DNA of 64,000 nucleotides from Winogradskyella sediminis (GTDB lineage Bacteria > Bacteroidota > Bacteroidia > Flavobacteriales > Flavobacteriaceae), in contig NZ_QUNH01000001.1 of NCBI RefSeq assembly GCF_003387355.1, positions 940,023 through 1,004,022 on the forward strand. The letters are read 5' to 3'. Shown here one piece after another: positions 8,778-17,239 of this stretch. Every line of letters starts with the position of its first letter. Position 1 is the first letter of the stretch. The notes under the pieces were generated by a model that did not search any database, was not told the origin of the DNA, and worked only from the letters and a program-made list of their open reading frames with translations. Made by a program: the position numbers and the translations under genes.

Positions 8778-9526
8778 ATATCTTTTTTTACTATCGTAGA
8801 ACTAGCTTGAGCCGTACAAAACATCAACACATCGGCAATATTCACATGCGCTGGTCTAGAGATTGCAAAATAAATGACTTCCGCAACGTCTTCTGCTTGC
8901 AAAGCTTTGTAACCTTTATATACCTGGTCGGCAGCAGAAGCACCTTTGAACCTAACCTCAGAAAACTCCGTTTCTACTAGGCCAGGATTAACAGCTCCAA
9001 CTTTAATACCAAAAGGATTTAAATCAATTCTCATGCCTTCCGTTATTGCTAAAACCGCATGTTTGCTGCCACAGTAAACGTTCCCATTAGGGTATACTTC
9101 TTTTCCTGCAGAAGATCCTATGTTAATAATGTGTCCGGATTTGCGCTCGGTCATGCCTGGTATAATTGCTTTGCTAACATAGAGCAATCCTTTTACATTA
9201 ATGTCCATCATAGCATCCCAATCATCTAAATTTCCAGTTTGGATAGGATCTAAGCCATGTGCATTTCCTGCGTTGTTGATTAAGATATCTATATTTTGAA
9301 ATGCTTTTGGTAACGAAGCAATAGCCTTTAAAGTTTGATCTCTATCTCGGACATCAAAATTTAAAGTATAAACGTCAGTAAGTTTAGAAAGTTCGGTTTG
9401 AATACTATCTAAACGGTCTTGTCGACGTCCACATAAAATTAAGTGGATGCCGTGTTGAGCAAATTCGCGAGCCGTTGCTCTACCAATTCCGCTAGTTGCA
9501 CCTGTAATTAATGCTGTTTTAGCCAT
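8774..9526 (-). CDS. SDR-family NAD(P)-dependent oxidoreductase (YdfG-like)
   Basis: A 250-residue classical short-chain dehydrogenase. It has the Rossmann motif TGATSGIG at residues 8-15, NNAG near 85-88, a catalytic Ser in IGSSAG, and the YxxxK motif in YCGSKHAV. RRQDR after beta2 favours NADP. The family includes 3-hydroxy acid (serine/malonic semialdehyde) dehydrogenases such as YdfG; actual substrate cannot be read from sequence. It overlaps the HD hydrolase start by 4 bp. Confidence 0.85.
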   Translation of the reverse strand: MAKTALITGATSGIGRATAREFAQHGIHLILCGRRQDRLDSIQTELSKLTDVYTLNFDVRDRDQTLKAIASLPKAFQNIDILINNAGNAHGLDPIQTGNLDDWDAMMDINVKGLLYVSKAIIPGMTERKSGHIINIGSSAGKEVYPNGNVYCGSKHAVLAITEGMRIDLNPFGIKVGAVNPGLVETEFSEVRFKGASAADQVYKGYKALQAEDVAEVIYFAISRPAHVNIADVLMFCTAQASSTIVKKDI

Positions 9527-9621
9527 AATCGTTAATGGTTCTTGTAAGGATAGAATCTTTTTTATTAATGTATTGTTTTTTAGTTTTAAAATCGCAATAT
9601 TTTAGCCTTTATTATAATTTC

Positions 9622-10485
9622 TTAAGGAACCTCGTGTCCTTGTGAGGCCTTTAAAATAAAAAACCAATCCTCCAGATCTATGTTAATCTTTGTGGCTTCA
9701 ACGGCAAGTTTTAAGCGTTCTTGTGTTGTAGTGCCAACCACAGGATGAATTTGAGATGGATGTTTCATAACCCAAGCCAGTAACAACTGATCTTCTGTGG
9801 CGTTATATTTATCCATTAAGGCACCAAGTTGTTTACGGATGCGTCTCGTTTGTTCATTATCATCTTTAAAAACCGAACCTAAAGGGGACCAAGCCATTGG
9901 TTTTATACCAGAAGCGTGCATGAAATCTAAAGTGCCATTATACATGGCAGTGTGTTCAGTTAATGAAAATTCTATTTGATTGACATCAATATCCATACGC
10001 AAACCAATCATGTCCATCTGAGATGGTGTAAAATTAGAAACACCAAACGCTTTAATTTTTCCGTCTTTTTTTAAAATGGTAATCGCTTCAGCAATTTCTT
10101 CAGCATGCATTAAAGGACTAGGTCTGTGTAGTAACAATAGATCCAGATAATCTGTTTGAAGATGTTTTAAGGAATCTTCAGCAGCACATATAATATAATC
10201 TTTGCTGTAATTATAATGTTTAAGCTTGGCGGTTCTGTTCTCACAAGGCATTTGAATACCGCATTTTGAAATGAGCTGAATGTCTTCTCGTTTAATGCTA
10301 GAGCTTGCAAGTGCTTTGCCAAATTCGGCTTCAGTAGTATAAGCACCATAAATATCAGCGTGATCAAAAGTAGTAATACGGTTAGAAACACAGAAGTTGA
10401 TCAAGGCTTCCATCTCTATGTTTGAGAGCTGTTTTCCCCAGCTTCCCCAGGTCATTGTACCTGCAATTAATCGAGAATATTTCAC
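9622..10485 (-). CDS. Aldo/keto reductase (YdhF-like)
   Basis: A 287-residue TIM-barrel oxidoreductase. The AKR catalytic tetrad is recognisable: Asp and Tyr in FDHADIYGAY, Lys in LISKCG, His in LLLLHRPS. The C-terminal GTTTQERLKLAVEAT matches the NADPH-binding part of the YdhF/AKR branch. No signal peptide. It lies 95 bp upstream of the SDR gene on the same strand and may be co-transcribed, giving two adjacent carbonyl reductases. Physiological substrate unknown. Confidence 0.87.
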   Translation of the reverse strand: MKYSRLIAGTMTWGSWGKQLSNIEMEALINFCVSNRITTFDHADIYGAYTTEAEFGKALASSSIKREDIQLISKCGIQMPCENRTAKLKHYNYSKDYIICAAEDSLKHLQTDYLDLLLLHRPSPLMHAEEIAEAITILKKDGKIKAFGVSNFTPSQMDMIGLRMDIDVNQIEFSLTEHTAMYNGTLDFMHASGIKPMAWSPLGSVFKDDNEQTRRIRKQLGALMDKYNATEDQLLLAWVMKHPSQIHPVVGTTTQERLKLAVEATKINIDLEDWFFILKASQGHEVP

Positions 10486-10589
10486 TTAATTTTCAGTTTA
10501 TATGGGTTTTTATGCAATTCATGCATAAAAATACTCAAAACATACCATATGAAGTATCATTGTCCTGTAATTATTCAATACCCCAAATC

Positions 10590-11156
10590 ATGAAGCATTT
10601 ACATACATTAAAAGTTTTAGTTTTTACGTTTATCATTTTAACGAGCACAATGAGTTGTTCTAAAGAGGATACGGATAATGGTAATACATCAATAGCTGCA
10701 GTTTCGGTAAGCTTAAAAAGTACCACTGAAGATAGTAACAAGGTTTACTTAGATATTGCAGATGTGCAAATCAGAGTAAAAGAAGGTACGGCTAATGATT
10801 GGGTTAGTCTAGAGGCTATTAATACTGGTGCGCAGAATATCAGCGCGCTAAATAATGATACTCAATTGCAGTTGGTAGATTTTGTAGAAATTGAATCTGC
10901 TTACGTTTATGAGATTAGAATTGTTTTAGGAGATAACAATTTTATGGATATTAACCAGACTTTAGTAAGTTTAGATGTTACTGATAAAGGTAGTGATACA
11001 CCTTCTAACTTAGTGCATACAGCGTTTGAAGCAAATCATATTTACGACATTGTATTAGACCTTAATCTCGATGAATCTATTAGCTATAATGCGTCGGATA
11101 ATATGATGGTATTAAATCCTAAATTGTATACAGAGATAAGACAAATTGAATATTAA
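10590..11156 (+). CDS. DUF4382-like lipoprotein
   Basis: I start the protein at ATG 10590, giving 188 residues, because this gives a proper lipoprotein signal (MKHLHTLKVLVFTFIILTS, then lipobox TMSC); the frame stays open further upstream but with no signal-like sequence. The mature part has the beta-sandwich pattern of DUF4382: VYLDIADVQIRV, WVSL, LQLVDFVEIESAYVYEIRIV and a C-terminal MVLNPKLYTEI. It is probably exported and lipid-anchored. Function of the domain is not established. A terminator follows. Confidence 0.65.
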   Translation: MKHLHTLKVLVFTFIILTSTMSCSKEDTDNGNTSIAAVSVSLKSTTEDSNKVYLDIADVQIRVKEGTANDWVSLEAINTGAQNISALNNDTQLQLVDFVEIESAYVYEIRIVLGDNNFMDINQTLVSLDVTDKGSDTPSNLVHTAFEANHIYDIVLDLNLDESISYNASDNMMVLNPKLYTEIRQIEY

Positions 11157-11184
11157 TTATCCTAATCCATGATTGATACTTATA

Positions 11185-11220
11185 AAAGAGTAATACTTAG
11201 GTGTTACTCTTTCTTTTTTT
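11185..11220 (+). terminator. Intrinsic terminator after DUF4382-like gene
   Basis: AAAGAGTAA (11185-11193) and TTACTCTTT (11204-11212) form a perfect 9-bp stem with a 10-nt loop, followed by C and a T-run. It separates the lipoprotein gene from the Bat operon. Confidence 0.8.
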
Positions 11221-11347
11221 AACCAATTGTTAACAGCAACTAACGAAAAATTTTAACATTTTGCATCCTCTAAAAATTACACTACCATTTATGGGATAGA
11301 TTTCCTAAAATGGTACAAACATAGTTATGTTCTTAAACCCTTAAATA

Positions 11348-12349
11348 ATGGAAGAAACGAGTACAGTTGATATTAAGTCAATTAACGAAAAGATAGAAAG
11401 AGAAAGTGCATTTGTAGATTTACTAACCTTTGAAATGAATAAGGTGATCGTTGGACAAAAGCATATGGTAGAACGATTACTCATCGGTTTATTAGGTCAA
11501 GGTCATATTTTGTTAGAAGGTGTGCCAGGTTTAGCAAAAACATTGGCAATTAATACACTTTCAAAAGCTATCGATGCCACATTTAGTAGAATTCAGTTTA
11601 CACCAGATTTATTACCTGCAGATGTCGTTGGTACTTTAATATTTAATATGAAGGAAAATGACTTCACCATTAAAAAAGGACCCATTTTTGCAAATTTTGT
11701 TTTGGCAGATGAGATAAACAGAGCACCAGCAAAAGTGCAATCTGCTTTACTTGAAGCCATGCAAGAAAAACAAGTTACTATTGGAGACGAAACCTTTCGT
11801 TTAGATAAACCATTTTTAGTAATGGCTACAATGAATCCGGTAGAACAAGAAGGAACATACCCATTGCCAGAAGCACAAGTGGATCGTTTTATGCTAAAAA
11901 CGGTTATCGATTATCCAACTATAGATGATGAGCAACAAATTGTAAGAGCCAATTTAAAAGGAGCATACGAAAAAGTAAATCCTGTGGTGTCTATAGCTCA
12001 AATCTTAAGTGCTCAAAAGGCTGTGAAGGAGGTTTATATGGATGAGAAAATCGAGAAGTATATTCTAGATATTATTTTCGCTACGCGTTACCCTGAAAAA
12101 TATAAATTAGGAGATTTAAAACCTTTAATTTCTTTTGGTGCGTCTCCTCGTGGAAGTATCAACCTAGCTACGTCTGCTAAATGTTATGCTTTTATTAAGC
12201 GAAGAGGATATGTAATACCAGAAGATGTACGTGCGGTAGTGCACGATGTGTTACGTCATAGAGTAGGAATTACATACGAAGCTGAAGCAGAAAACATTAC
12301 TTCAGAAGATATCATTAACAAGATTGTAAACGAAATCGAAGTACCATAG
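11348..12349 (+). CDS. moxR: MoxR-family AAA+ ATPase, first gene of Bat operon
   Basis: A 333-residue MoxR ATPase. Walker A is GVPGLAKT at residues 58-65 and Walker B ends in Asp121-Glu122 (VLADEINRAP). The sensor region EQEGTYPLPEAQVDRF and the C-terminal lid (SFGASPRGSINLA) are intact. MoxR proteins act as chaperone-like ATPases with vWA partner proteins. Here it leads a run of DUF58, BatD-like, BatA, BatB, BatC, BatD and BatE genes on the same strand, the usual Bacteroidota arrangement linked to aerotolerance and stress survival. Cytoplasmic. Confidence 0.92.
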   Translation: MEETSTVDIKSINEKIERESAFVDLLTFEMNKVIVGQKHMVERLLIGLLGQGHILLEGVPGLAKTLAINTLSKAIDATFSRIQFTPDLLPADVVGTLIFNMKENDFTIKKGPIFANFVLADEINRAPAKVQSALLEAMQEKQVTIGDETFRLDKPFLVMATMNPVEQEGTYPLPEAQVDRFMLKTVIDYPTIDDEQQIVRANLKGAYEKVNPVVSIAQILSAQKAVKEVYMDEKIEKYILDIIFATRYPEKYKLGDLKPLISFGASPRGSINLATSAKCYAFIKRRGYVIPEDVRAVVHDVLRHRVGITYEAEAENITSEDIINKIVNEIEVP

Positions 12350-12351
12350 CC

Positions 12352-12436
12352 TTGTCATTGCTGCGAAGGCAGGAATCTCATTATCATTTATAGAATATTT
12401 AATTTGATAGATTTCGCATGAAATGCGGAATGACAA
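12352..12436. repeat. REPIN/MITE-like 85-bp palindromic element
   Basis: The segment between moxR and the DUF58 gene begins TTGTCATTGCTGC and ends GCGGAATGACAA, which is an imperfect terminal inverted repeat. Each end carries a small hairpin: CTGC-GAAG-GCAG at 12361-12372 and CGCAT-GAA-ATGCG at 12415-12427. From memory, similar GTCATTCCTGCGAAGGCAGG sequences are dispersed in flavobacterial genomes. It lies inside an operon, starting just after the moxR stop and ending 9 nt before the next ATG. Confidence 0.6.
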
Positions 12437-12445
12437 AACAAAAAA

Positions 12446-13312
12446 ATGGACACTAAAGAACTTCTTAAAAAAGTACGAAAAATAGAGATTAAGACACGTC
12501 GGTTGTCTGATCATATATTTGGCGGTGAATACCACTCAACCTTTAAAGGTCGTGGTATGACGTTTTCTGAAGTGCGCCAATACCAATTTGGTGACGATGT
12601 TAGAAATATAGATTGGAATGTTACTGCAAGGACCAACGAACCACATATTAAAGTATTTGAGGAAGAACGAGAACTGACCATGATGCTTATGGCAGATGTT
12701 TCTGGTAGTGAACTCTTTGGGACAAAAAATCAGTTTAAAGATGAAATTGTAACGGAAATTGCTGCTACCTTAGCATTCTCCGCCACTCAGAATAATGATA
12801 AAATAGGACTCATTTTATTCTCAGACCAAATAGAGCTCTTTATTCCGCCGAAAAAAGGACGTTCTCACGTGCTGAGAATCATTCGAGAATTATTAGAATT
12901 TCAGCCCAAAAGTAAACAGACCAATATTGCAGAAGCCTTTAAGTTTTTATCTAACGTTTTAAAAAAGAAAGCAATTGTTTTTGTGCTTTCAGATTTTGTG
13001 GCAGACAATTATAAACAAACCCTGAAAATAGCATCTGGCAGACACGATATTACAGGAATTAGAGTCTATGACCAAAGTGAAGAAGAAATTCCGAATTTAG
13101 GCATGGTACAAATGGAAGATGAAGAAACAGGCGAAACAATGCTCGTCAATACAGCTTCTAAAAAAGTGAGGCAGAATTACAGTAAATTCTATAACGAAAA
13201 AGTACACTATTTTAAAGATAGTTTTGCCAAATCTGGAGCAGGAGTCATCGATTGCCGAGTAGATGAGAGTTATGTGAAAAAATTATTAGGATACTTTAGA
13301 AGAAGAGCTTAA
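12446..13312 (+). CDS. DUF58-domain protein of Bat operon
   Basis: A 288-residue cytoplasmic protein. The DUF58 signature appears as YQFGDDVRNIDWNVTAR (residues about 47-64), preceded by GRGMTFSEVR. The C-terminal part is a vWA-like fold with VSGSEL and VFVLSDFVADN. DUF58 proteins nearly always neighbour MoxR ATPases and are thought to be their partners or substrates. The ATG follows the palindromic element closely. Confidence 0.88.
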   Translation: MDTKELLKKVRKIEIKTRRLSDHIFGGEYHSTFKGRGMTFSEVRQYQFGDDVRNIDWNVTARTNEPHIKVFEEERELTMMLMADVSGSELFGTKNQFKDEIVTEIAATLAFSATQNNDKIGLILFSDQIELFIPPKKGRSHVLRIIRELLEFQPKSKQTNIAEAFKFLSNVLKKKAIVFVLSDFVADNYKQTLKIASGRHDITGIRVYDQSEEEIPNLGMVQMEDEETGETMLVNTASKKVRQNYSKFYNEKVHYFKDSFAKSGAGVIDCRVDESYVKKLLGYFRRRA

Positions 13313-13318
13313 CAAGTT

Positions 13319-13374
13319 CGAAGCTTAAAGTAGGAATCATGAAGAAGTAGAAAGTGTAAAGTAAGAATTGTAAA
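13319..13374 (+). repeat. Short degenerate AAAGT-rich repeat between DUF58 and next gene
   Basis: The spacer contains several near-copies of a G-T-A-A-A-G-T/A-A-G unit (for example AAAGTGTAAAGTAAG and TGTAAAGTGAAAAG). It looks like a minisatellite-like or slippage-generated tract just before the start of the BatD-like gene. No gene is visible in it. Confidence 0.35.
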
Positions 13375-15102
13375 GTGAAAAGTTTAAAATATATAATCAC
13401 CATATTAACTAAAAAAAAGGATGCAACAGTCTTCCGTCTACGATCTTCTGTATTCGGATTGTGTTCTATGTTCTTTTTTTGGGGTTCTTTTTTCTCTGCA
13501 GCCCAAGTTTCAACAGAAATCGATACCACCAAAATAAGAGTTGGTGAGCAAATTAATTATAAAATAAACGTTGAGGCAGATTCATTAGACTTAGTAGTAT
13601 TTCCAGAAGGCCAAACATTTATGCCTTTAGAAAATGTTGAAGCCTTAAAAATAGACACCACAAAGCGGCAAGCAACATTTATATTGTCAAGAATTTATAA
13701 GCTAACACAATTCGATTCTGGTGCGTATACAATTCCGAGACAAAAAGTTATTATTGGCGAAAAACCTTTTTTTACGGATTCTTTAAAAGTTGAGGTTAAT
13801 ACTATTGTGGTTGATACAACCAAACAGAAACTTTATGATATTAAGCCTATTATTGAAGTTGAAGAAAGTGGAAGTGATTGGTGGAAATGGTTGTTAATTG
13901 CCGTTTTAGCCATTGGATTGGTCGCTTTTCTATTGTATTGGTTTATTTGGAGAACAAAACCGTTATCAGAGGAAGAGGAAATAGCTTTATTGCCTCCTTA
14001 TGATCGTGCAAAATTAGCATTGAAAAAACTAGATGAAAGTCAATTATTAATGCGTGCTGAGGTTAAGGAATACTATTCTGAATTGACGTTTATCATTAGA
14101 AAATACTTAGACGAAAAGGTGTACGATCGTGCCTTAGAGAGCACAACTTCAGAACTGATAGAAAGATTAAATTTGTTAAAAGAAGGCAACCAAATACCGC
14201 TTTCTAAAGAAACAATTTTACATATTGAGTCTATATTACGACGTGCCGATTTAGTTAAATTTGCCAAGTCAGCACCAGATACAGCCCTAGCAGAGATGGA
14301 TAAATCTACTATAGATAAAGCTATAGATCATGTAAAAGTAAGTTTACCAGAGCCCTCTGAAGAAGAAAAATTATTAGATCAAAAATATAAAGAAGCCCAA
14401 GAGCGTCGAAAGAAGCGCCGAAAAATATGGATTACAGTTGGTATTTCCTTATTTCTAATCATCGCTACCTTTGTTGGTTTTGGGATTAAATATGGCTTTG
14501 GTTATGTTAAAGATACCATCATTGGTCATGAAAGTAAAGAACTCTTAGAAGGTGAATGGGTAAAAAGCGCTTATGGATTTCCACCAGTTTGGATTGAAAC
14601 GCCAAAGGTTTTAAAACGTGTAGAACCTCAAGTTCCAGAGGAAGCAAAAGCTCAGGTTAACATGACGACTTTTGCATATGGCACAATGTTAGATGCGTTT
14701 AGTGTAGTGATTAATACAACGACCCTTAAAACTCCTAAACAACAATCGCCACAGGGTGAAAACACAGATAAGCCAACGTTTGATTTAGTACAAGTATCAG
14801 AACAAACGATAAAAGGTTTTGAAGCAAAAGGCGCCACAGATATTACGGTTAAAAGAGATAAGTTTATCACCCCAAATAATGCCGAAGGTTTAAAAACATT
14901 TGGAACGTTAAATCTTAAAATGCCAGGAACAGAGCATTTAATAGATGCAGAGTATATCTTACTATGTTTTTCTAATGACAACGTATTACAGCAAATTGTA
15001 ATAACATGGTCTAAAGATGATGCTTACGCTGATGAAATGATAGAACGTATAACGAACTCTATAGAACTTAAATCTGAAGAACCTGAAGAAGAGAAAGAAT
15101 AA
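13375..15102 (+). CDS. BatD-like membrane protein of Bat operon
   Basis: A 575-residue protein if started at GTG 13375. The N-terminal 40 residues are odd: hydrophobic KYIITILT, then a charged stretch KKKDATVFRLRSS, then FFFWGSFFSAAQ, the end of a signal peptide. An ATG at 13468 would give only the last part. After the signal comes a BatD-like beta-domain (VGEQINYKINVEAD), a membrane segment around 165-190 (WLLIAVLAIGLVAFLLYW), a cytoplasmic region, a second membrane segment near 350-375 and a C-terminal extracytoplasmic domain. Position between DUF58 and BatA matches the extra BatD-like gene of flavobacterial Bat operons. Its stop overlaps the BatA start by 1 nt. Confidence 0.75.
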   Translation: MKSLKYIITILTKKKDATVFRLRSSVFGLCSMFFFWGSFFSAAQVSTEIDTTKIRVGEQINYKINVEADSLDLVVFPEGQTFMPLENVEALKIDTTKRQATFILSRIYKLTQFDSGAYTIPRQKVIIGEKPFFTDSLKVEVNTIVVDTTKQKLYDIKPIIEVEESGSDWWKWLLIAVLAIGLVAFLLYWFIWRTKPLSEEEEIALLPPYDRAKLALKKLDESQLLMRAEVKEYYSELTFIIRKYLDEKVYDRALESTTSELIERLNLLKEGNQIPLSKETILHIESILRRADLVKFAKSAPDTALAEMDKSTIDKAIDHVKVSLPEPSEEEKLLDQKYKEAQERRKKRRKIWITVGISLFLIIATFVGFGIKYGFGYVKDTIIGHESKELLEGEWVKSAYGFPPVWIETPKVLKRVEPQVPEEAKAQVNMTTFAYGTMLDAFSVVINTTTLKTPKQQSPQGENTDKPTFDLVQVSEQTIKGFEAKGATDITVKRDKFITPNNAEGLKTFGTLNLKMPGTEHLIDAEYILLCFSNDNVLQQIVITWSKDDAYADEMIERITNSIELKSEEPEEEKE

Positions 15103-16106
15103 TGTTAGAGAGTATACAATTTTTAAATAAAGAATTTTTCTGGTTACTGCTGCTGTTACCAATAGCAATCGTTTGGCATGTTTTAAAACATAGTAAACAG
15201 ACCGCAGAGTTAAAAATGTCGAGCATTAAAGGGTTTAAAAGTGCATCTCGTTTCTGGACAAACTTTAGGCATCTGCTTTTTGCATTGCGACTAATTGCTT
15301 TAGCTCTTTTAATTACAGCCTTGGCAAGACCAAGAACAGTAGATGTCTCTACAAAAACAAAAACGACTAGCGGAATTGATATTGTAATGGCCATTGATGT
15401 TTCTGCAAGTATGCTAGCAAAAGATTTACGTCCCAATAGATTAGACGCTTTAAAGGAAGTTGCTGCCGATTTTATTGACGGTCGTCCTAATGATCGCATC
15501 GGATTAGTAGAATATGCAGGTGAAGCTTATACAAAAACACCAATTACAAGTGATAAATCTATCGTAAAACGATCATTACGAGATATTAATTACAATTCTA
15601 TTATTGAAGGCGGTACTGCTATTGGTATGGGTTTAGCGACTTCTGTAAATCGATTAAAAGATAGTAGAGCCAAAAGTAAAGTTATTATTCTGCTAACGGA
15701 TGGAGTTAATAATTCTGGGTTTATAGACCCTAAAATTGCAAGCGAGTTGGCTGTAGAATATGGTATTAAAGTTTATACCATTGGCTTAGGTACAAATGGT
15801 ATGGCATTATCTCCAATTGGTTTTAACCCAAATGGCAGTTTTAGATATGGTAGAATGCAGGTAGAAATCGACGAAAGTTTATTGAAAGAAATTGCTTCAG
15901 AAACCGGAGGTCGATATTTTAGAGCCACTAATAACGATAAGTTAGTAGAAATCTATAAAGAAATCAATAAGCTTGAAAAAACAGAAGTAGAAGAGACAAA
16001 ATATTATAATTACGATGAAAAATATAGGCCATTAGTGCTGTTGGCAGGCTTATTATTATTGATAGAATTAGTATTAAGAAACACAATATTTAGAAGCTTT
16101 GTTTAG
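15102..16106 (+). CDS. batA: BatA: vWA-domain inner-membrane protein
   Basis: A 334-residue protein with two N-terminal membrane helices (residues about 12-28 and 56-76), a vWA domain and a C-terminal helix (PLVLLAGLLLLIELVL). The MIDAS metal site reads DVSAS, Asp99-Ser101-Ser103, with the later Thr in GGTAIG and Asp in LLTDGVNN. BatA and BatB are thought to form membrane complexes with the BatC TPR protein. Start overlaps the previous stop by 1 nt; end overlaps the BatB start by 8 nt. Confidence 0.9.
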   Translation: MLESIQFLNKEFFWLLLLLPIAIVWHVLKHSKQTAELKMSSIKGFKSASRFWTNFRHLLFALRLIALALLITALARPRTVDVSTKTKTTSGIDIVMAIDVSASMLAKDLRPNRLDALKEVAADFIDGRPNDRIGLVEYAGEAYTKTPITSDKSIVKRSLRDINYNSIIEGGTAIGMGLATSVNRLKDSRAKSKVIILLTDGVNNSGFIDPKIASELAVEYGIKVYTIGLGTNGMALSPIGFNPNGSFRYGRMQVEIDESLLKEIASETGGRYFRATNNDKLVEIYKEINKLEKTEVEETKYYNYDEKYRPLVLLAGLLLLIELVLRNTIFRSFV

Positions 16107-17139
16107 ACTCGATGAAAACATATGGTTTTGGACGTTATTGGTAATTCCGGTAATTATTTTGCTATTTGCGTGGCTTCAATTTTGGCGGCGCTCAACACAG
16201 AAAAAATTTGCAGACTCTACGTTATTAAAGCGTTTGAGCCCAAATCAATCGCTATTTAAAAGTGTTTTAAAAGTGGTGGTGCTTTGTTGTGCCTTTGCAT
16301 GTTTGTCTTTAGCCTTGGTAAACCCTAAAATTGGGACTAAGTTAGAAACAATTCGTAGCGAAGGAGTCGATATTGTCTTTGCAGTCGATGTGTCTAAAAG
16401 TATGCTAGCCGAAGATATTGCTCCCAATCGTTTAGAAAAATCAAAACAGTTAGTCACGCAAATTGTAAACAGCTTAGTAAGCGATCGTATCGGTATAATC
16501 GCTTATGCAGGTAAAGCATTTCCGCAATTGCCAATTACAACAGATTACGCTTCAGCAAAAATGTTTTTGCAAAATATGAATACCGATATGTTGTCCTCAC
16601 AAGGAACAGCTATTAGTGAAGCTATTCAGCTTTCTAAAACGTATTTTGATAACGAAGATCAAGCCAATCGTGTATTAATTATTATTTCAGATGGAGAGGA
16701 TCACGATGGCGAAGCCCTAAATATTGCTGAAGAAGCGGCAGAGCAAGGCATAAGAATATTAACGGTAGGTGTCGGTAATACCAAAGGAGGTCCTATTCCT
16801 ATAAAACGCAACGGCGTGGTTTTAAATTATAAAAAAGATAACCAAGGGGAAACCGTAATTACGAGATTAGATGAATCCACATTAAAAGAAATCGCAGCAG
16901 AAGCCAATGGTGTCTATATTAACGGTAGTAATACAGCCGAGGTTGTAGAAGCCATTAAAGGAGAATTAGATAAAATGGATAAACAGGAATTTGAATCCAA
17001 ACAAATTGCAGATTTTAAAGATCAATTTCAGTGGTTTTTGGCTTTCGGAATTCTATTACTATTTATCGATATTTTCTTTTTAGAACGAAAAACGGGTTGG
17101 TTAAAGAAGCTTAACTTATTCAATGAAACCTATATCTAA
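16099..17139 (+). CDS. batB: BatB: vWA-domain inner-membrane protein, TTG start
   Basis: A 346-residue paralogue of BatA with the same layout: N-terminal helices (about 9-27 and 57-75), vWA domain with MIDAS DVSKS (Asp97-Ser99-Ser101), SDGEDHDGE loop and C-terminal helix (WFLAFGILLLFIDIFF). No ATG fits the conserved N-terminus; the TTG at 16099 gives FRLDENIWFW, which aligns with the usual family beginning, so I accept TTG. The 8-bp overlap with batA suggests translational coupling. Confidence 0.88.
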   Translation: MFRLDENIWFWTLLVIPVIILLFAWLQFWRRSTQKKFADSTLLKRLSPNQSLFKSVLKVVVLCCAFACLSLALVNPKIGTKLETIRSEGVDIVFAVDVSKSMLAEDIAPNRLEKSKQLVTQIVNSLVSDRIGIIAYAGKAFPQLPITTDYASAKMFLQNMNTDMLSSQGTAISEAIQLSKTYFDNEDQANRVLIIISDGEDHDGEALNIAEEAAEQGIRILTVGVGNTKGGPIPIKRNGVVLNYKKDNQGETVITRLDESTLKEIAAEANGVYINGSNTAEVVEAIKGELDKMDKQEFESKQIADFKDQFQWFLAFGILLLFIDIFFLERKTGWLKKLNLFNETYI

Positions 17140-17239
17140 GGTGCTGAAATGTACGATTATAATTTTTAAATATTTTTTAACGCATAGTCTGTAAGGGCTT
17201 TACTAATTTAGAGGTTGTTTTCATAATTAAAAGATACAA

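Noticed and set aside
8684..8980. 98-residue plus-strand ORF across the HD hydrolase/SDR junction
   Set aside because: It lies on the opposite strand of two recognisable genes and has no family pattern.
10422..10589. N-terminal extension of the DUF4382-like protein
   Set aside because: It overlaps the divergent aldo/keto reductase start and would bury the lipoprotein signal; ATG 10590 gives a clean SPII signal.
11260..11347. TTTTGCAT before moxR considered as a sigma54 -12 box
   Set aside because: No GG at the required -24 distance.
15068..15499. 143-residue minus-strand ORF opposite batA
   Set aside because: Antisense shadow of a clearly conserved vWA gene; no signal or family pattern.
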